DNA from: Tumebacillus lacus | GTDB taxonomy: Bacteria > Bacillota > Bacilli > Tumebacillales > Tumebacillaceae | NCBI RefSeq assembly: GCF_026410385.1 | Contig: NZ_JAPMLT010000010.1 | Location: 1 to 64,000 of the forward strand | Length of the DNA stretch: 64,000 nt | Direction: 5' to 3' | In this document: piece after piece, positions 34,996 to 43,717 of the stretch | How the letters are laid out: every line of letters starts with the position of its first letter | Position numbering within the stretch: position 1 is the stretch's first letter | Program-made: the position numbers and the translations under genes | The notes under the pieces: generated by a model | The model's database searches: none | Seen by the model: only the letters and a program-made list of their open reading frames with translations | What the model was told of the DNA's origin: nothing

Positions 34996-36129
34996 GTGAA
35001 CCACACAGCAACTTGGGATGAGACAGCGATTTGGAGTGGGCGGCAGACCCTCGCGCTTGGCCGTGTGCAACTGGAGGCGGGGGAGACATTGCCGGAGGTG
35101 GAAGTGGCGTATGAGACGTTTGGCCGGCTCAACGCGGCGAAAGACAATGCGGTGCTGATCTGCCACGCGCTGACCGGCGATGCGCACGCAGGGGGACCGA
35201 CGGAGGAGCCGGGCTGGTGGCAGCCGCTGATCGGGCCGGGCAAGGCGCTCGACCCGGAGCGGTGGTACATCATCTGCTCAAACGTGCTCGGCGGCTGCAA
35301 CGGCACCACCGGGCCGCAGTCGCCCGATCCGGCGCAGGACGGCCGCCCCTACGGCAGCCGCTTTCCGCTGATCACGATCCGCGACATGGTGAACGTGCAG
35401 CGACAGTTGGTCGACGCGCTTTGCATCGGCGAACTGGCGTTGGTGCTGGGCGGCTCGATGGGCGGGCTGCAGGTGATCGAGTGGGCGGTGAGCTACCCGG
35501 AGCGGGTGCGGGCCTGTATCCCGATGGCCGCGTCGGGGCAACTGTCCGCGCTGGCCATCGCCTACAACGAGGCGATGCGCTCCGCCATCGAAAGCGACCC
35601 GGCGTTTGCCGGCGGCGACTACTACGGCACGGCGGGGCCGGTCAACGGCCTCGCGCTGGCACGCAAGATCGGCATGATCACCTATCGTTCGTTCTCTCTG
35701 TTTCAATCCCGTTTCGGTCATGAGACGTCGGCGGCCGACGCGCCGCTCGGACACACCAAATTTCAGATCGAAACCTACCTCGACCATCAAGGAGCCAAAC
35801 TGGTCAACCGCTTTGACGCCAACTCCTATCTGCGCTTGATAAGGGCGATGGACCTGCACGACATCGGGCGGGGGCGCGGCGGAGTGGAGGCGGCGATCCA
35901 ACGCATTCAGAGCGATCTGCTCTGGGTCGGCATCGATTCGGACCGACTCTATCCGGCGGAAGAGCAGCGGGCGTGGGCGGAGCGTATCCTTGCGCAGGGC
36001 AAGCGGGCCCTGTACCGCGAGATCGCCTCGGAGCACGGGCACGACGCGTTCCTGCTGGAGTTTGACCAGATCAATGACATCATCATCGACTTTGTGGGTC
36101 GAGTGGAGGGAAACACAGATGGCAGATAA
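34996..36129 (+). CDS. metX: Homoserine O-acetyltransferase
   Basis: MetX (377 aa) activates homoserine for methionine synthesis; it is an alpha/beta-hydrolase-fold enzyme. AVLICHALTGDAHAGG near 48-63 and the nucleophile elbow GGSMGGLQVIEWAV near 150-163 are visible, as is GHTKFQIETYLDHQG near 250. The start is GTG behind CAGGGAG, after the S-box terminator. It overlaps hom by 11 bases. Specificity for acetyl versus succinyl donors cannot be settled by eye; Firmicute members are usually acetyltransferases, and Bacillus often uses MetA instead. Confidence 0.94.
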   Translation: MNHTATWDETAIWSGRQTLALGRVQLEAGETLPEVEVAYETFGRLNAAKDNAVLICHALTGDAHAGGPTEEPGWWQPLIGPGKALDPERWYIICSNVLGGCNGTTGPQSPDPAQDGRPYGSRFPLITIRDMVNVQRQLVDALCIGELALVLGGSMGGLQVIEWAVSYPERVRACIPMAASGQLSALAIAYNEAMRSAIESDPAFAGGDYYGTAGPVNGLALARKIGMITYRSFSLFQSRFGHETSAADAPLGHTKFQIETYLDHQGAKLVNRFDANSYLRLIRAMDLHDIGRGRGGVEAAIQRIQSDLLWVGIDSDRLYPAEEQRAWAERILAQGKRALYREIASEHGHDAFLLEFDQINDIIIDFVGRVEGNTDGR

Positions 36130-37504
36130 AAAACAACAACTCATCAAGATCGGACTGCTGGGGCTGGGAACGGTCGGCGGCGGCGTGTACAAGACGATTC
36201 TGAACAATTTTGACGTGATCCGTACCCGCACCGGATGCGAGGTGACCGTCAGCCGAGTCCTCGTGCGCGATCTGGAGAAGGAACGGCAGCTCGATGTGGA
36301 CGGCAGCCTGCTGACCTTGGAGCCGGAGGATCTGATCGGCGATGCGTCGATCGACATCTTTATTGAAGTGATGGGCGGAATCGAACCGGCCAAAACGATC
36401 ATTCTCGATGTGCTGCGCTCCGGCCGCCATGTGATCACCGCCAACAAGGAATTGCTCGCCAAGCATGGGGCGGAACTGTTGGAAGTGGCGGAGGAGAACG
36501 GCGTCCACTTGCTGTTTGAAGCCAGCGTGGCGGGCGGCATCCCGATCATCCGTTTGCTGCAGGGGTATCTGACCGCCAATCGCGTGGACGGCATTTCCGG
36601 CATCCTGAACGGCACCTGCAACTACATCCTGACCAAGATGGCGAAAACGGGACGCGACTACAGCGAGATCCTCGAAGAAGCGAAGCTGCTCGGCTATGCG
36701 GAGGCCGACCCGACGTCGGACGTCGAAGGCTACGATGCCGCCTACAAACTGGCGATCCTCGCCAACCTTGCCTATGACGTGCAGGTGGAAACCGCGAACA
36801 TTGAGCGGCAAGGCATCTCGCAGCTCAGCTCGGCAGACGTGAAAGCGGCCAAGCGGCTCGGCTACACGATCAAACTGGTCGGGGCGGCTGCCAAAGAGCA
36901 GGAAGGGGTGCGGTTGTCGGTGCGTCCGCGCCTGTTGCCGGACGACCACCCGCTGGCCCGCGTCGACGACGTGTTCAATGCCGTGACGGTGCAGGCGGAC
37001 GTGGTCGGCGACCTGACCTTCATCGGCCGGGGAGCGGGCGAGCTGCCGACAGCGAGTGCGGTCGTCGAGGATCTGACGGCACTGCTGACAGGCGGCGATG
37101 CGATTCGGCGTCCGAGTTGGCACCGTCGCTTGGAAGAGAGCGCAAGCGGGGCGGAGGGCGGCGAACCGGGCGGTCTGTACCTGTCGGCGGCGTTCGACGA
37201 GCGGGAGTGTACCGAGCGTGCCGAGCGCTTGGAGGCGGCGTTGTTCACGCAGGGCGGGTTTGTCGCCAAAAGCGAGCGGCTGCCGCTTGGCGACGGCAAG
37301 ATCTTGCAATCGTGGCTGTTAGGCGGCGTATCGGAAACACAGGTGCGGCAGGAGTGGCAGAAACAGGTGCAAAACGCCCCGCAAGCTCCTACGCTGCTGT
37401 TCTTGCCGGTTGAAGGTCCACTGGAACCGGGTGTAGAATGGATAGCAACAACAGGTAGTTCGTATCACGAAAGGAATTGGACGCTCGATTCGCAAGTCCT
37501 CTGA
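36119..37504 (+). CDS. hom: Homoserine dehydrogenase
   Basis: Hom (461 aa) reduces aspartate semialdehyde to homoserine. The NAD(P) motif is GLLGLGTVGGGVY (about 12-24); the catalytic region includes GILNGTCNYILTKM near 162-175 and EAKLLGYAEADPTSDVEGYD near 185-204. A C-terminal part of about 120 residues corresponds to the regulatory ACT-containing region but looks divergent, with a long extension. The ATG is behind GTGGAGGG, inside the end of metX, so translation is coupled. Both genes lie under the SAM riboswitch, which puts homoserine supply under methionine control here. Confidence 0.95.
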   Translation: MADKKQQLIKIGLLGLGTVGGGVYKTILNNFDVIRTRTGCEVTVSRVLVRDLEKERQLDVDGSLLTLEPEDLIGDASIDIFIEVMGGIEPAKTIILDVLRSGRHVITANKELLAKHGAELLEVAEENGVHLLFEASVAGGIPIIRLLQGYLTANRVDGISGILNGTCNYILTKMAKTGRDYSEILEEAKLLGYAEADPTSDVEGYDAAYKLAILANLAYDVQVETANIERQGISQLSSADVKAAKRLGYTIKLVGAAAKEQEGVRLSVRPRLLPDDHPLARVDDVFNAVTVQADVVGDLTFIGRGAGELPTASAVVEDLTALLTGGDAIRRPSWHRRLEESASGAEGGEPGGLYLSAAFDERECTERAERLEAALFTQGGFVAKSERLPLGDGKILQSWLLGGVSETQVRQEWQKQVQNAPQAPTLLFLPVEGPLEPGVEWIATTGSSYHERNWTLDSQVL

Positions 37505-37520
37505 CACAGGGCGAGGCACG

Positions 37521-37557
37521 GGGGTCATGCGAACCGCGCGCATGACCTCTTGTTTTT
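37521..37557 (+). terminator. Terminator after hom
   Basis: GGTCATGCG and CGCATGACC form a 9-bp stem, followed by TCTTGTTTTT. Confidence 0.85.
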
Positions 37558-37645
37558 GCCCGGAGATGGTTATACTAGAAAGGAAGGCCACTCTTTGCGA
37601 ATTTTGCGTCTATTCAAGTCGTAAGCTGTCGTCTTTGACAGTTTC

Positions 37646-37675
37646 TTGACATTACTTCTACCAAAACAGTACAAT
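37646..37675 (+). promoter_or_regulatory. sdhCAB promoter (sigma-A type)
   Basis: TTGACA (37646-37651), an 18-base spacer and TACAAT (37670-37675) lie about 190 bases upstream of sdhC. Confidence 0.8.
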
Positions 37676-37864
37676 TTAAAAGGCATTGACTAGACCGCCT
37701 TTGGTGGCGCGGTGGCGTCAGACGGTCGCGGCACAAAAGGGGGCGCGTATATCGAGGTATTTTCCTGCGCGTGGCGGTATGTGACAATTTGCACGTGACA
37801 AATCTCACCTGCCCGATTTAGTTGAAAATGCTGTGTTGTTCATTTCCGGAAGGAGGTTCGAACC

Positions 37865-38482
37865 GTGGCGAACAATCAAGTGAGCCGAGAGTTTCTGTTC
37901 CGTCGGATGCACTCCCTGCTCGGCGTCATCCCGGTAACCCTGTTCCTGTTTATTCACCTGTTCACCAACTCGAGTGCGACCCTTGGTGAGAGCGCGTTCA
38001 ACGAGCGCGTTGAATTCTTGGAGACTTTGCCTTTCTTGCCTTTCATTGAGTTCTTCTTCATCTTCTTGCCGCTCTTGTATCATGGCGTATACGGCATGTA
38101 TGTGGCGTACACGTCCGGCTACAACGCAGGCAAGTACTCGTGGGGCCGCAACGTCTTCTTCGTCCTGCAGCGCACCACCGGTGTCTTCACGTTCATCTTC
38201 GTGATCTGGCATCTGTGGACCACCCGCTTCAGCGGCAACACTCCGAACTTCGACATGGTCACCCAGGTCGTGGACAGCCCGTTCGGGTACTGGTTCATGA
38301 TCATCGGCACCGTGGCGGCAGTCTTCCACTTGGCAAACGGCCTGTGGGGCTTCTTCATCCACTGGGGCATCACTGTCGGCCCGCGCGCTCAACGCGTATC
38401 CGCTTACGCAATGATGGGTCTGTTCCTGGTCCTGTCCGCAGTCGGCGTCGCGGCGCTGAACGCGTTCTACGCAGCGGTGTAG
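37865..38482 (+). CDS. sdhC: Succinate dehydrogenase cytochrome b558 subunit
   Basis: SdhC (205 aa) is the membrane anchor with two hemes b. It has five transmembrane helices (about 20-35, 55-80, 92-112, 135-160, 175-200) and candidate heme-ligand histidines at FIHLFT, LYHGVYG, IWHLWTTRF and VFHLANGLWG. This is the Bacillus-type single anchor subunit passing electrons to menaquinone. The start is GTG behind GGAAGGAGG. First gene of sdhCAB. Confidence 0.95.
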   Translation: MANNQVSREFLFRRMHSLLGVIPVTLFLFIHLFTNSSATLGESAFNERVEFLETLPFLPFIEFFFIFLPLLYHGVYGMYVAYTSGYNAGKYSWGRNVFFVLQRTTGVFTFIFVIWHLWTTRFSGNTPNFDMVTQVVDSPFGYWFMIIGTVAAVFHLANGLWGFFIHWGITVGPRAQRVSAYAMMGLFLVLSAVGVAALNAFYAAV

Positions 38483-38528
38483 GTTTCAGTCTGACAACAG
38501 CCTTACAGCCTTAGAGGGAGGAAACGCA

Positions 38529-40301
38529 ATGAGCAACCAACGTATTATCGTCGTCGGCGGCGGTTTGGCAGGTTTGATGGCGACCATCAAAGCTTGCGAA
38601 GCCGGCATCCCGGTCGACCTGTTCTCTTTAGTACCTGTTAAGCGTTCCCACTCTGTGTGCGCACAGGGCGGGATCAACGGCGCCGTCAACACCAAGGGCG
38701 AGGGCGACTCCCCGTGGGAACACTTTGACGACTCCGTATACGGCGGCGACTTCCTCGCGAACCAACCGCCGGTCAAGGCGATGTGCGAAGCAGCGCCTGG
38801 CATCATCCATCTGCTCGACCGCATGGGTGTCATGTTCAACCGCACCCCGGAAGGTCTGCTCGACTTCCGCCGCTTTGGCGGCACCAAACATCACCGCACC
38901 GCTTTTGCAGGCGCGACCACCGGCCAGCAGTTGCTGTACGCGCTCGACGAGCAAGTGCGCCGTTTCGAATCGGCAGGCCTCGTGCAAAAGTACGAAGGCT
39001 GGGACTTCCTCTCGGCGATCCTCGACGATGAAGGCGTTTGCCGCGGCATCACCGCGCAAGACCTGCGCTCGATGGAAGTGCACGCATTCGCAGCGGACGC
39101 TGTGATCATGGCGACCGGCGGCCCGGGCCTCGTGTTCGGCCGTTCCACCAACTCGATCATCAACACCGGTACCGCAGCATCCGCTCTGTACCAACAAGGT
39201 GTCAAATATGCAAACGGTGAGTTCATCCAGATCCACCCGACCGCGATCCCGGGCGACGACAAGCTGCGCCTGATGTCCGAGTCGGCTCGCGGCGAAGGTG
39301 GCCGCGTCTGGACGTACAAAGACGGCAAACCGTGGTACTTCCTTGAGGAAAAATACCCGGCATACGGCAACCTCGTGCCGCGCGACATCGCGACCCGCGA
39401 GATCTTCCACGTCTGCGTCGACCTCGGCCTTGGCATCAACGGCGAGAACATGGTCTACCTCGACGTGTCTCACATCCCGAAAGAAAAGCTCGACGTCAAG
39501 CTCGGCGGCATCATGGAGATCTATGAGAAGTTTGCCGGCGACGACCCGCGCAAAGTCCCGATGAAGATCTTCCCGGCTGTCCACTACTCGATGGGCGGCA
39601 TGTGGGTTGACTTTGTCGACGACGGCAAGACTCGCTACAACCAGATGACCAACATCCGCGGCCTTTTCGCAGCGGGCGAGTGCGAGTACCAGTACCACGG
39701 TGCAAACCGTCTGGGCGCAAACTCCTTGCTCTCCGCGATCTTCGGCGGCATGGTCACCGGTCCGTCCGCGGTCCGCTACATCAAGGGCCTCGACAAGTCC
39801 GCGTCTGACGTTGACAAGTCGGTCTTTGACACCGAGCGCAAAAAGCAGGAACAAAAATACGAGTCGATCCTCAAGATGGAGGGCACGGAAAACCCGTACC
39901 AGATCCACCGCGAACTCGGCCAGTGGATGACCGACAACGTCACCGTCGTCCGCTACAACGACCGTCTGAAGAAGACGGACGAGAAGATCCAAGAGCTGAT
40001 GGAGCGTTGGAAGCGCATCAACATGTCCGACAAATCCAAGTGGGAGAACATGATGGCTCCGTTCACCCGCCAGCTGTGGAACATGCTCGAACTGTCCCGT
40101 GTCATCACCTTGTCGGCTCTCGACCGCGACGAGTCCCGCGGCGCGCACTACAAGCCGGACTTCCCGGAACGCGACGATGAGAAGTATCTGAAGACCACCA
40201 TCGCCACCTTCACGGCGAACGGTCCGCAGATTTCGTACGAAGATGTCGACACCTCTCTGATCCCGCCGCGCAAACGCGACTACTCGAAAGATAAGTCCTA
40301 A
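38529..40301 (+). CDS. sdhA: Succinate dehydrogenase flavoprotein subunit
   Basis: SdhA (590 aa) oxidises succinate to fumarate with covalently bound FAD. The dinucleotide motif VVGGGLAGLMATI is at 6-18, the flavinylated histidine in KRSHSVCAQGGINGA near 40, FGGTKHHRTAFAG near 115, the catalytic region ESARGEGGRVW near 255, and GLFAAGECEYQYHGANRLG near 380. The ATG is behind GAGGGAGG. It is the second gene of the operon. Confidence 0.97.
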   Translation: MSNQRIIVVGGGLAGLMATIKACEAGIPVDLFSLVPVKRSHSVCAQGGINGAVNTKGEGDSPWEHFDDSVYGGDFLANQPPVKAMCEAAPGIIHLLDRMGVMFNRTPEGLLDFRRFGGTKHHRTAFAGATTGQQLLYALDEQVRRFESAGLVQKYEGWDFLSAILDDEGVCRGITAQDLRSMEVHAFAADAVIMATGGPGLVFGRSTNSIINTGTAASALYQQGVKYANGEFIQIHPTAIPGDDKLRLMSESARGEGGRVWTYKDGKPWYFLEEKYPAYGNLVPRDIATREIFHVCVDLGLGINGENMVYLDVSHIPKEKLDVKLGGIMEIYEKFAGDDPRKVPMKIFPAVHYSMGGMWVDFVDDGKTRYNQMTNIRGLFAAGECEYQYHGANRLGANSLLSAIFGGMVTGPSAVRYIKGLDKSASDVDKSVFDTERKKQEQKYESILKMEGTENPYQIHRELGQWMTDNVTVVRYNDRLKKTDEKIQELMERWKRINMSDKSKWENMMAPFTRQLWNMLELSRVITLSALDRDESRGAHYKPDFPERDDEKYLKTTIATFTANGPQISYEDVDTSLIPPRKRDYSKDKS

Positions 40302-40326
40302 GAGCTAGAGAAAGGAGGAGACAGTC

Positions 40327-41076
40327 ATGAGTCAAAAAGAGATCCATCTGATCATCGAACGCCAAGACCATACGGATTCGGCTGCATACACGCAGGAGTT
40401 TAAGATCCCGTATCGTCCGAACATGAACGTTATCGCGTGCTTGATGGAGATCCAGCGCAACCCGACCGACAAAGACGGCAAAGGCACGTCCCCGGTCTGC
40501 TGGGAATCCAACTGCTTGGAGGAGGTTTGCGGCGCTTGCATGATGGTCATCAACGGCAAGCCGCGCCAAGCGTGCTCTGCTCTGATCGACCAGCTTGAGC
40601 AACCGATCCGTCTCAAGCCGGCACGCACCTTCCCCGTCGTTCGCGACCTCGTCATCGACCGCAGCCGCATGTTCAAAGCGCTGCAAAAGGTCAAGGCATG
40701 GGTGCCGATCGACGGTACCTACGACCTCGGTCCTGGCCCGCGCATGGCAGAACGCGACCGTCAGTGGGCGTATGAACTGTCCAAGTGCTTCACCTGCGGC
40801 GCGTGCGTCGAGGCATGCCCGAACGTCAACGAGCGCACCAAGTTCATCGGTCCGTTCGCGATCTCGCAGGTGCGCCTGTTCAACACGCACCCGACCGGTG
40901 AGATGCACAAGGAAGACCGTCTCGAGTCCCTGATGGGCGAAGGCGGCATCCACGAGTGCGGCAACTCGCAAAACTGCGTGCAGGTCTGCCCGAAAGGCAT
41001 TCCGCTCACCACGTCGATCGCCGCAATGAACGGCGCGGTCAACCGCCACGCGATCGCTTCTTGGTTGAAGCGCTAA
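40327..41076 (+). CDS. sdhB: Succinate dehydrogenase iron-sulfur subunit
   Basis: SdhB (249 aa) carries three Fe-S clusters between SdhA and SdhC. The [2Fe-2S] cysteines are in SPVCWESNCLEEVCGACMM (about 57-75) with a fourth at PRQAC; the [4Fe-4S] and [3Fe-4S] ligands are in CFTCGACVEACPN (about 156-168) and NCVQVCPKG (about 218-226). The ATG is behind AAAGGAGG. A terminator follows at 41096. Confidence 0.96.
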   Translation: MSQKEIHLIIERQDHTDSAAYTQEFKIPYRPNMNVIACLMEIQRNPTDKDGKGTSPVCWESNCLEEVCGACMMVINGKPRQACSALIDQLEQPIRLKPARTFPVVRDLVIDRSRMFKALQKVKAWVPIDGTYDLGPGPRMAERDRQWAYELSKCFTCGACVEACPNVNERTKFIGPFAISQVRLFNTHPTGEMHKEDRLESLMGEGGIHECGNSQNCVQVCPKGIPLTTSIAAMNGAVNRHAIASWLKR

Positions 41077-41095
41077 TACGTGATCAGCTTTTCCG

Positions 41096-41130
41096 AAAAG
41101 ACTGTCCGACCTCTCGGACAGTCTTTTTTC
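41096..41130 (+). terminator. Terminator of sdhCAB
   Basis: A perfect stem AAAAGACTGTCCG / CGGACAGTCTTTT with a 5-base loop and T run. Confidence 0.93.
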
Positions 41131-41227
41131 ATTTCTTAATAAATGACAGACAGGAAAAAAGTCATCTCTTGTCGAATATGATCGCTACGTTTATTATAAA
41201 AAAATTATTGGTAAGGGGATGAGTCAC

Positions 41228-41686
41228 GTGCATGGTCAGATCATCGTTCCATTCGTCGAGTCGGCGCAACAAGTGCTCCAGATGATGACTGCGAATCATT
41301 GGGTGCCGGGTGACGTCGTGCAGGCGACCCCCGATCTGCATGATCATCATGTTTGGATTCGCATCGATTTGAAAGGTGAAATAGATGGGCAGGTCGCATT
41401 TGGCCTGTCGCCAAGCGTTGCGCTGAAGATCGCCTCGGCGATGATGGGCGGATTTGAGCTGAGCGCATTTGACGAGATGAGCCAGAGTGCGGTGGCCGAG
41501 CTGGCGAACATGATATCCGGCAACGCTTGTTCGCAGATCGCCTCCAGCGGCGTCCACATCGACATCACACCGCCGCAGGTGCAGGTGGGCGAGCAGATCG
41601 TTCAGCCGGTGTCCGAGCTGGCGTACGCGGTGCCGCTCGAGTTGCAGGAACTGGGTATTCTCGAAATCAAACTGCTCATCGCCTGA
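41228..41686 (+). CDS. CheX-like chemotaxis phosphatase-family protein
   Basis: About 152 residues, matching the CheC/CheX fold: PFVESAQQVLQMMTAN near 5-20, ALKIASAMMGGF near 66-77, and the phosphatase signature ELANMISGNA near 90-99, which contains the E-x-x-N pair that removes phosphate from CheY-P. The single signature (CheX-type) is present. The start is probably GTG at 41228, which has proper spacing from AAGGGGATG; ATG at 41219 would be too close to it. No chemotaxis genes are nearby, so it is an orphan, possibly acting on another response regulator. Confidence 0.82.
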   Translation: MHGQIIVPFVESAQQVLQMMTANHWVPGDVVQATPDLHDHHVWIRIDLKGEIDGQVAFGLSPSVALKIASAMMGGFELSAFDEMSQSAVAELANMISGNACSQIASSGVHIDITPPQVQVGEQIVQPVSELAYAVPLELQELGILEIKLLIA

Positions 41687-41806
41687 TCTGGTACACGCAC
41701 CATCCGACCAACCTTCGTATACGATACGTTGAGACGACAAACGGGAGGTTGACACCTGCCTGGAACAGCGTATAGGGATAACGCCTATTTCCTCGTCCCA
41801 CCTCGC

Positions 41807-41834
41807 ACCAACCCCTGACAAGACTCATAAGATA
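41807..41834 (+). promoter_or_regulatory. Candidate sigma-K promoter of gerE
   Basis: ACC (41807-41809) and CATAAGATA (41826-41834) are 16 bases apart, matching the sigma-K pattern (AC at -35, CATAnnnTA at -10). Bacillus subtilis gerE is transcribed by sigma-K, so this is where such a promoter is expected. Confidence 0.65.
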
Positions 41835-41890
41835 ACCTGACTGGTATCCCTGGACCTTGTATTCATGACCCGAGCAAGGAGGGATCGAGA

Positions 41891-42118
41891 GTGACAGCGG
41901 GAAAGGACACACGAGGAAAATCGCTACTGACCACCCGTGAGCGCGAAGTGTTTGAATTGCTCGTCCAAGACAAGACCACGAAAGAGATCGCCGAAAAGCT
42001 GTTTATCAGCGAAAAGACGGTCCGCAACCACGTGAGCAACGTCATGAAAAAGCTCAACGTCAAAGGACGTTCGCAAGCTGTGGTCGAATTGGTACGGCTC
42101 GGCGAGATTCAAATCTAA
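41891..42118 (+). CDS. gerE: Sporulation regulator GerE (LuxR-type HTH)
   Basis: A 75-aa protein made of a single LuxR/FixJ-type helix-turn-helix: LTTREREVFELLVQDKTTKE (13-32), then EKLFISEKTVRNHVSNVMKK. It is nearly identical by eye to Bacillus GerE, which acts in the mother cell late in sporulation to activate and repress coat genes. The start is GTG behind AAGGAGGG. A sigma-K-like promoter lies about 60 bases upstream. Confidence 0.96.
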   Translation: MTAGKDTRGKSLLTTREREVFELLVQDKTTKEIAEKLFISEKTVRNHVSNVMKKLNVKGRSQAVVELVRLGEIQI

Positions 42119-42132
42119 ACGCTCCCCCGTCC

Positions 42133-42165
42133 GACTGTTGGGCCGTGCGCCCAACAGTCTTTTTT
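42133..42165 (+). terminator. Terminator after gerE
   Basis: A perfect 11-bp stem GACTGTTGGGC / GCCCAACAGTC with a 5-base loop and six Ts. Confidence 0.93.
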
Positions 42166-42218
42166 CTGACCGACTCGCACCTGGATTCAAATTTTATTAT
42201 GCATGTAAATGGGGTTGA

Positions 42219-42248
42219 TTGACCAAATGGTCAGGCCAGTGCTACAAT
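42219..42248 (+). promoter_or_regulatory. marR promoter with overlapping palindrome
   Basis: TTGACC (42219-42224), an 18-base spacer and TACAAT (42243-42248). The -35 box lies inside an inverted repeat TGACC-AAAT-GGTCA (42220-42233), a likely operator for the MarR-type protein encoded next, giving autorepression. Confidence 0.6.
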
Positions 42249-42279
42249 AGCGGTGATCGTTGCACTCAGGAGGTAGCAC

Positions 42280-42723
42280 ATGACCCAACCCTTGCTTCAT
42301 TCGGATCACGTCGAGGAACTCGAACTGTTGTTGCGCTTAATCGCCAAGGAAGTGCGGCGCAAAGGGCGCGAGATCTTGAACGACTTTTCGATCACCCCCC
42401 CTCAATTTGATGCCCTCAACTATCTGTGGGAGTTTGGCGACTTGACAATCGGAGAGTTGAGCAACAAACTCTACCTCGCCTACAGCACCACGACCGATCT
42501 CGTGGACCGCATGGAACGCAACGATTTGTGTGAACGGGTGCGCGACAAAAACGACCGCCGCGTCGTTCGATTGCATATGAAAGAAAAAGGCCGCGACCTG
42601 ATTCAACGCGTGTTGATCGTGCGCCGCGAATACCTCGCGAAAGCACTGGTCCATGTCCCGGCAGCCGACCTTGAGGTACTTGCAGGTTCGCTGAAGGAAA
42701 TCTATACTCATATCAGTGATTGA
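42280..42723 (+). CDS. MarR-family transcriptional regulator (YsmB-like)
   Basis: A 147-aa winged-helix regulator: SITPPQFDALNYLWEFGDLT near 38-57, recognition helix LSNKLYLAYSTTTDLVDRME near 62-81, and wing RVRDKNDRRVVRLHMKEKG near 87-105. The ATG is behind AGGAGG. Its place between gerE and racE equals that of ysmB in Bacillus subtilis. Ligand and targets unknown; a dyad overlapping its own promoter suggests autoregulation. Confidence 0.92.
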   Translation: MTQPLLHSDHVEELELLLRLIAKEVRRKGREILNDFSITPPQFDALNYLWEFGDLTIGELSNKLYLAYSTTTDLVDRMERNDLCERVRDKNDRRVVRLHMKEKGRDLIQRVLIVRREYLAKALVHVPAADLEVLAGSLKEIYTHISD

Positions 42724-42816
42724 AAAAGAGAGCGTATCCGCGGCTGGTGTTCCGGCGATGGAGCGCTTTTCTTTTTTACAGAATAGTTGAACAGAATGTA
42801 TCTGTGGAGAGGAACG

Positions 42817-43638
42817 ATGAGCATGGCTTCCCGTAAACCGATCGGGGTGTTGGATTCTGGGTTTGGAGGTTTGACTGTCGTTGGCGAACTGATCCGCCAA
42901 CTGCCTCAGGAAAATATCATCTATGTCGGCGACAATCAGCGCTGCCCGTACGGCAGCCGCGATCCGGAGGAAGTGCGCCGCTTTTTGTTTGAAATCATGG
43001 ACTTTTTGGTGGAGCAGGATGTGAAGATGATCATCATCGCCTGCAACACCGCCACCGCAGCCGGGCTGGAGGCGGCCCATCAGCGCTACTCCGTGCCGGT
43101 GATCGGCGTGATCACGCCGGGCAGCCGGGCGGCGATCTCCGCGACCAAAAGCGGGCGCGTCGGCGTGATCGGCACCGATGTGACGATCCAAAGCGACGCG
43201 TACCGTCGCGAGATGCACCGCATCAACCCGCGCCTGGACGTCGTCAACCGGGCCTGTCCGCCGTTCGTCCGCCTCGTCGAAGAAGACATCGCCGAGTCGG
43301 AGGAAGCGCGGGAGATGATCGCTACCTATCTGCAACCGATGCAAAAAGAGAACATCGACACGCTGATCCTCGGTTGCACGCACTATCCGTTGCTCGCTCC
43401 GATGATCGGCGGCGTGATGGGCGAGTCGGTGCAGTTGATCAATTCGGCAGAGGAGACCGCCCGCGAGGCCAGTACCGTGCTGTCGGTGATCCACAAACTG
43501 TCCGATCAAAACCCGCACCCCGACTATCAATTTTACACAACGGGCGATCCAGAATGGTTTGCCGCGGTCGGCAGCCGCTGGCTGAAGCGGCCGATCCGCG
43601 TCGACAGCGTGACGCTCGGGGACTCGGACACCGTCTAG
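42817..43638 (+). CDS. racE: Glutamate racemase
   Basis: Glutamate racemase (273 aa) makes D-glutamate for peptidoglycan. The two catalytic cysteines are in IIACNTATAA (near residue 75) and LILGCTHYPLLAP (near 188), and the N-terminal IGVLDSGFGGLTVV carries the active-site aspartate and serine. The ATG at 42817 follows GGAGAGGAACG. Also known as murI. Confidence 0.96.
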   Translation: MSMASRKPIGVLDSGFGGLTVVGELIRQLPQENIIYVGDNQRCPYGSRDPEEVRRFLFEIMDFLVEQDVKMIIIACNTATAAGLEAAHQRYSVPVIGVITPGSRAAISATKSGRVGVIGTDVTIQSDAYRREMHRINPRLDVVNRACPPFVRLVEEDIAESEEAREMIATYLQPMQKENIDTLILGCTHYPLLAPMIGGVMGESVQLINSAEETAREASTVLSVIHKLSDQNPHPDYQFYTTGDPEWFAAVGSRWLKRPIRVDSVTLGDSDTV

Positions 43639-43717
43639 GACAAAATACAAGCATATCTCCGCTAAGGGCTCGTATACATGTAGTAAGAAAACCCCTTTAG
43701 TGGAGGAGGACGAAACG

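Larger units (their letters stand above)
37505..37864. other. Intergenic region: hom terminator, sdh promoter and long leader
   Basis: 360 bases without a gene. It holds the hom terminator (37521-37557), a strong sigma-A promoter (37646-37675) and about 185 bases of sdh leader. The leader contains G+C-rich segments that could fold (for example around 37690-37745), but I could not fit a known riboswitch or T-box. Confidence 0.6.
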
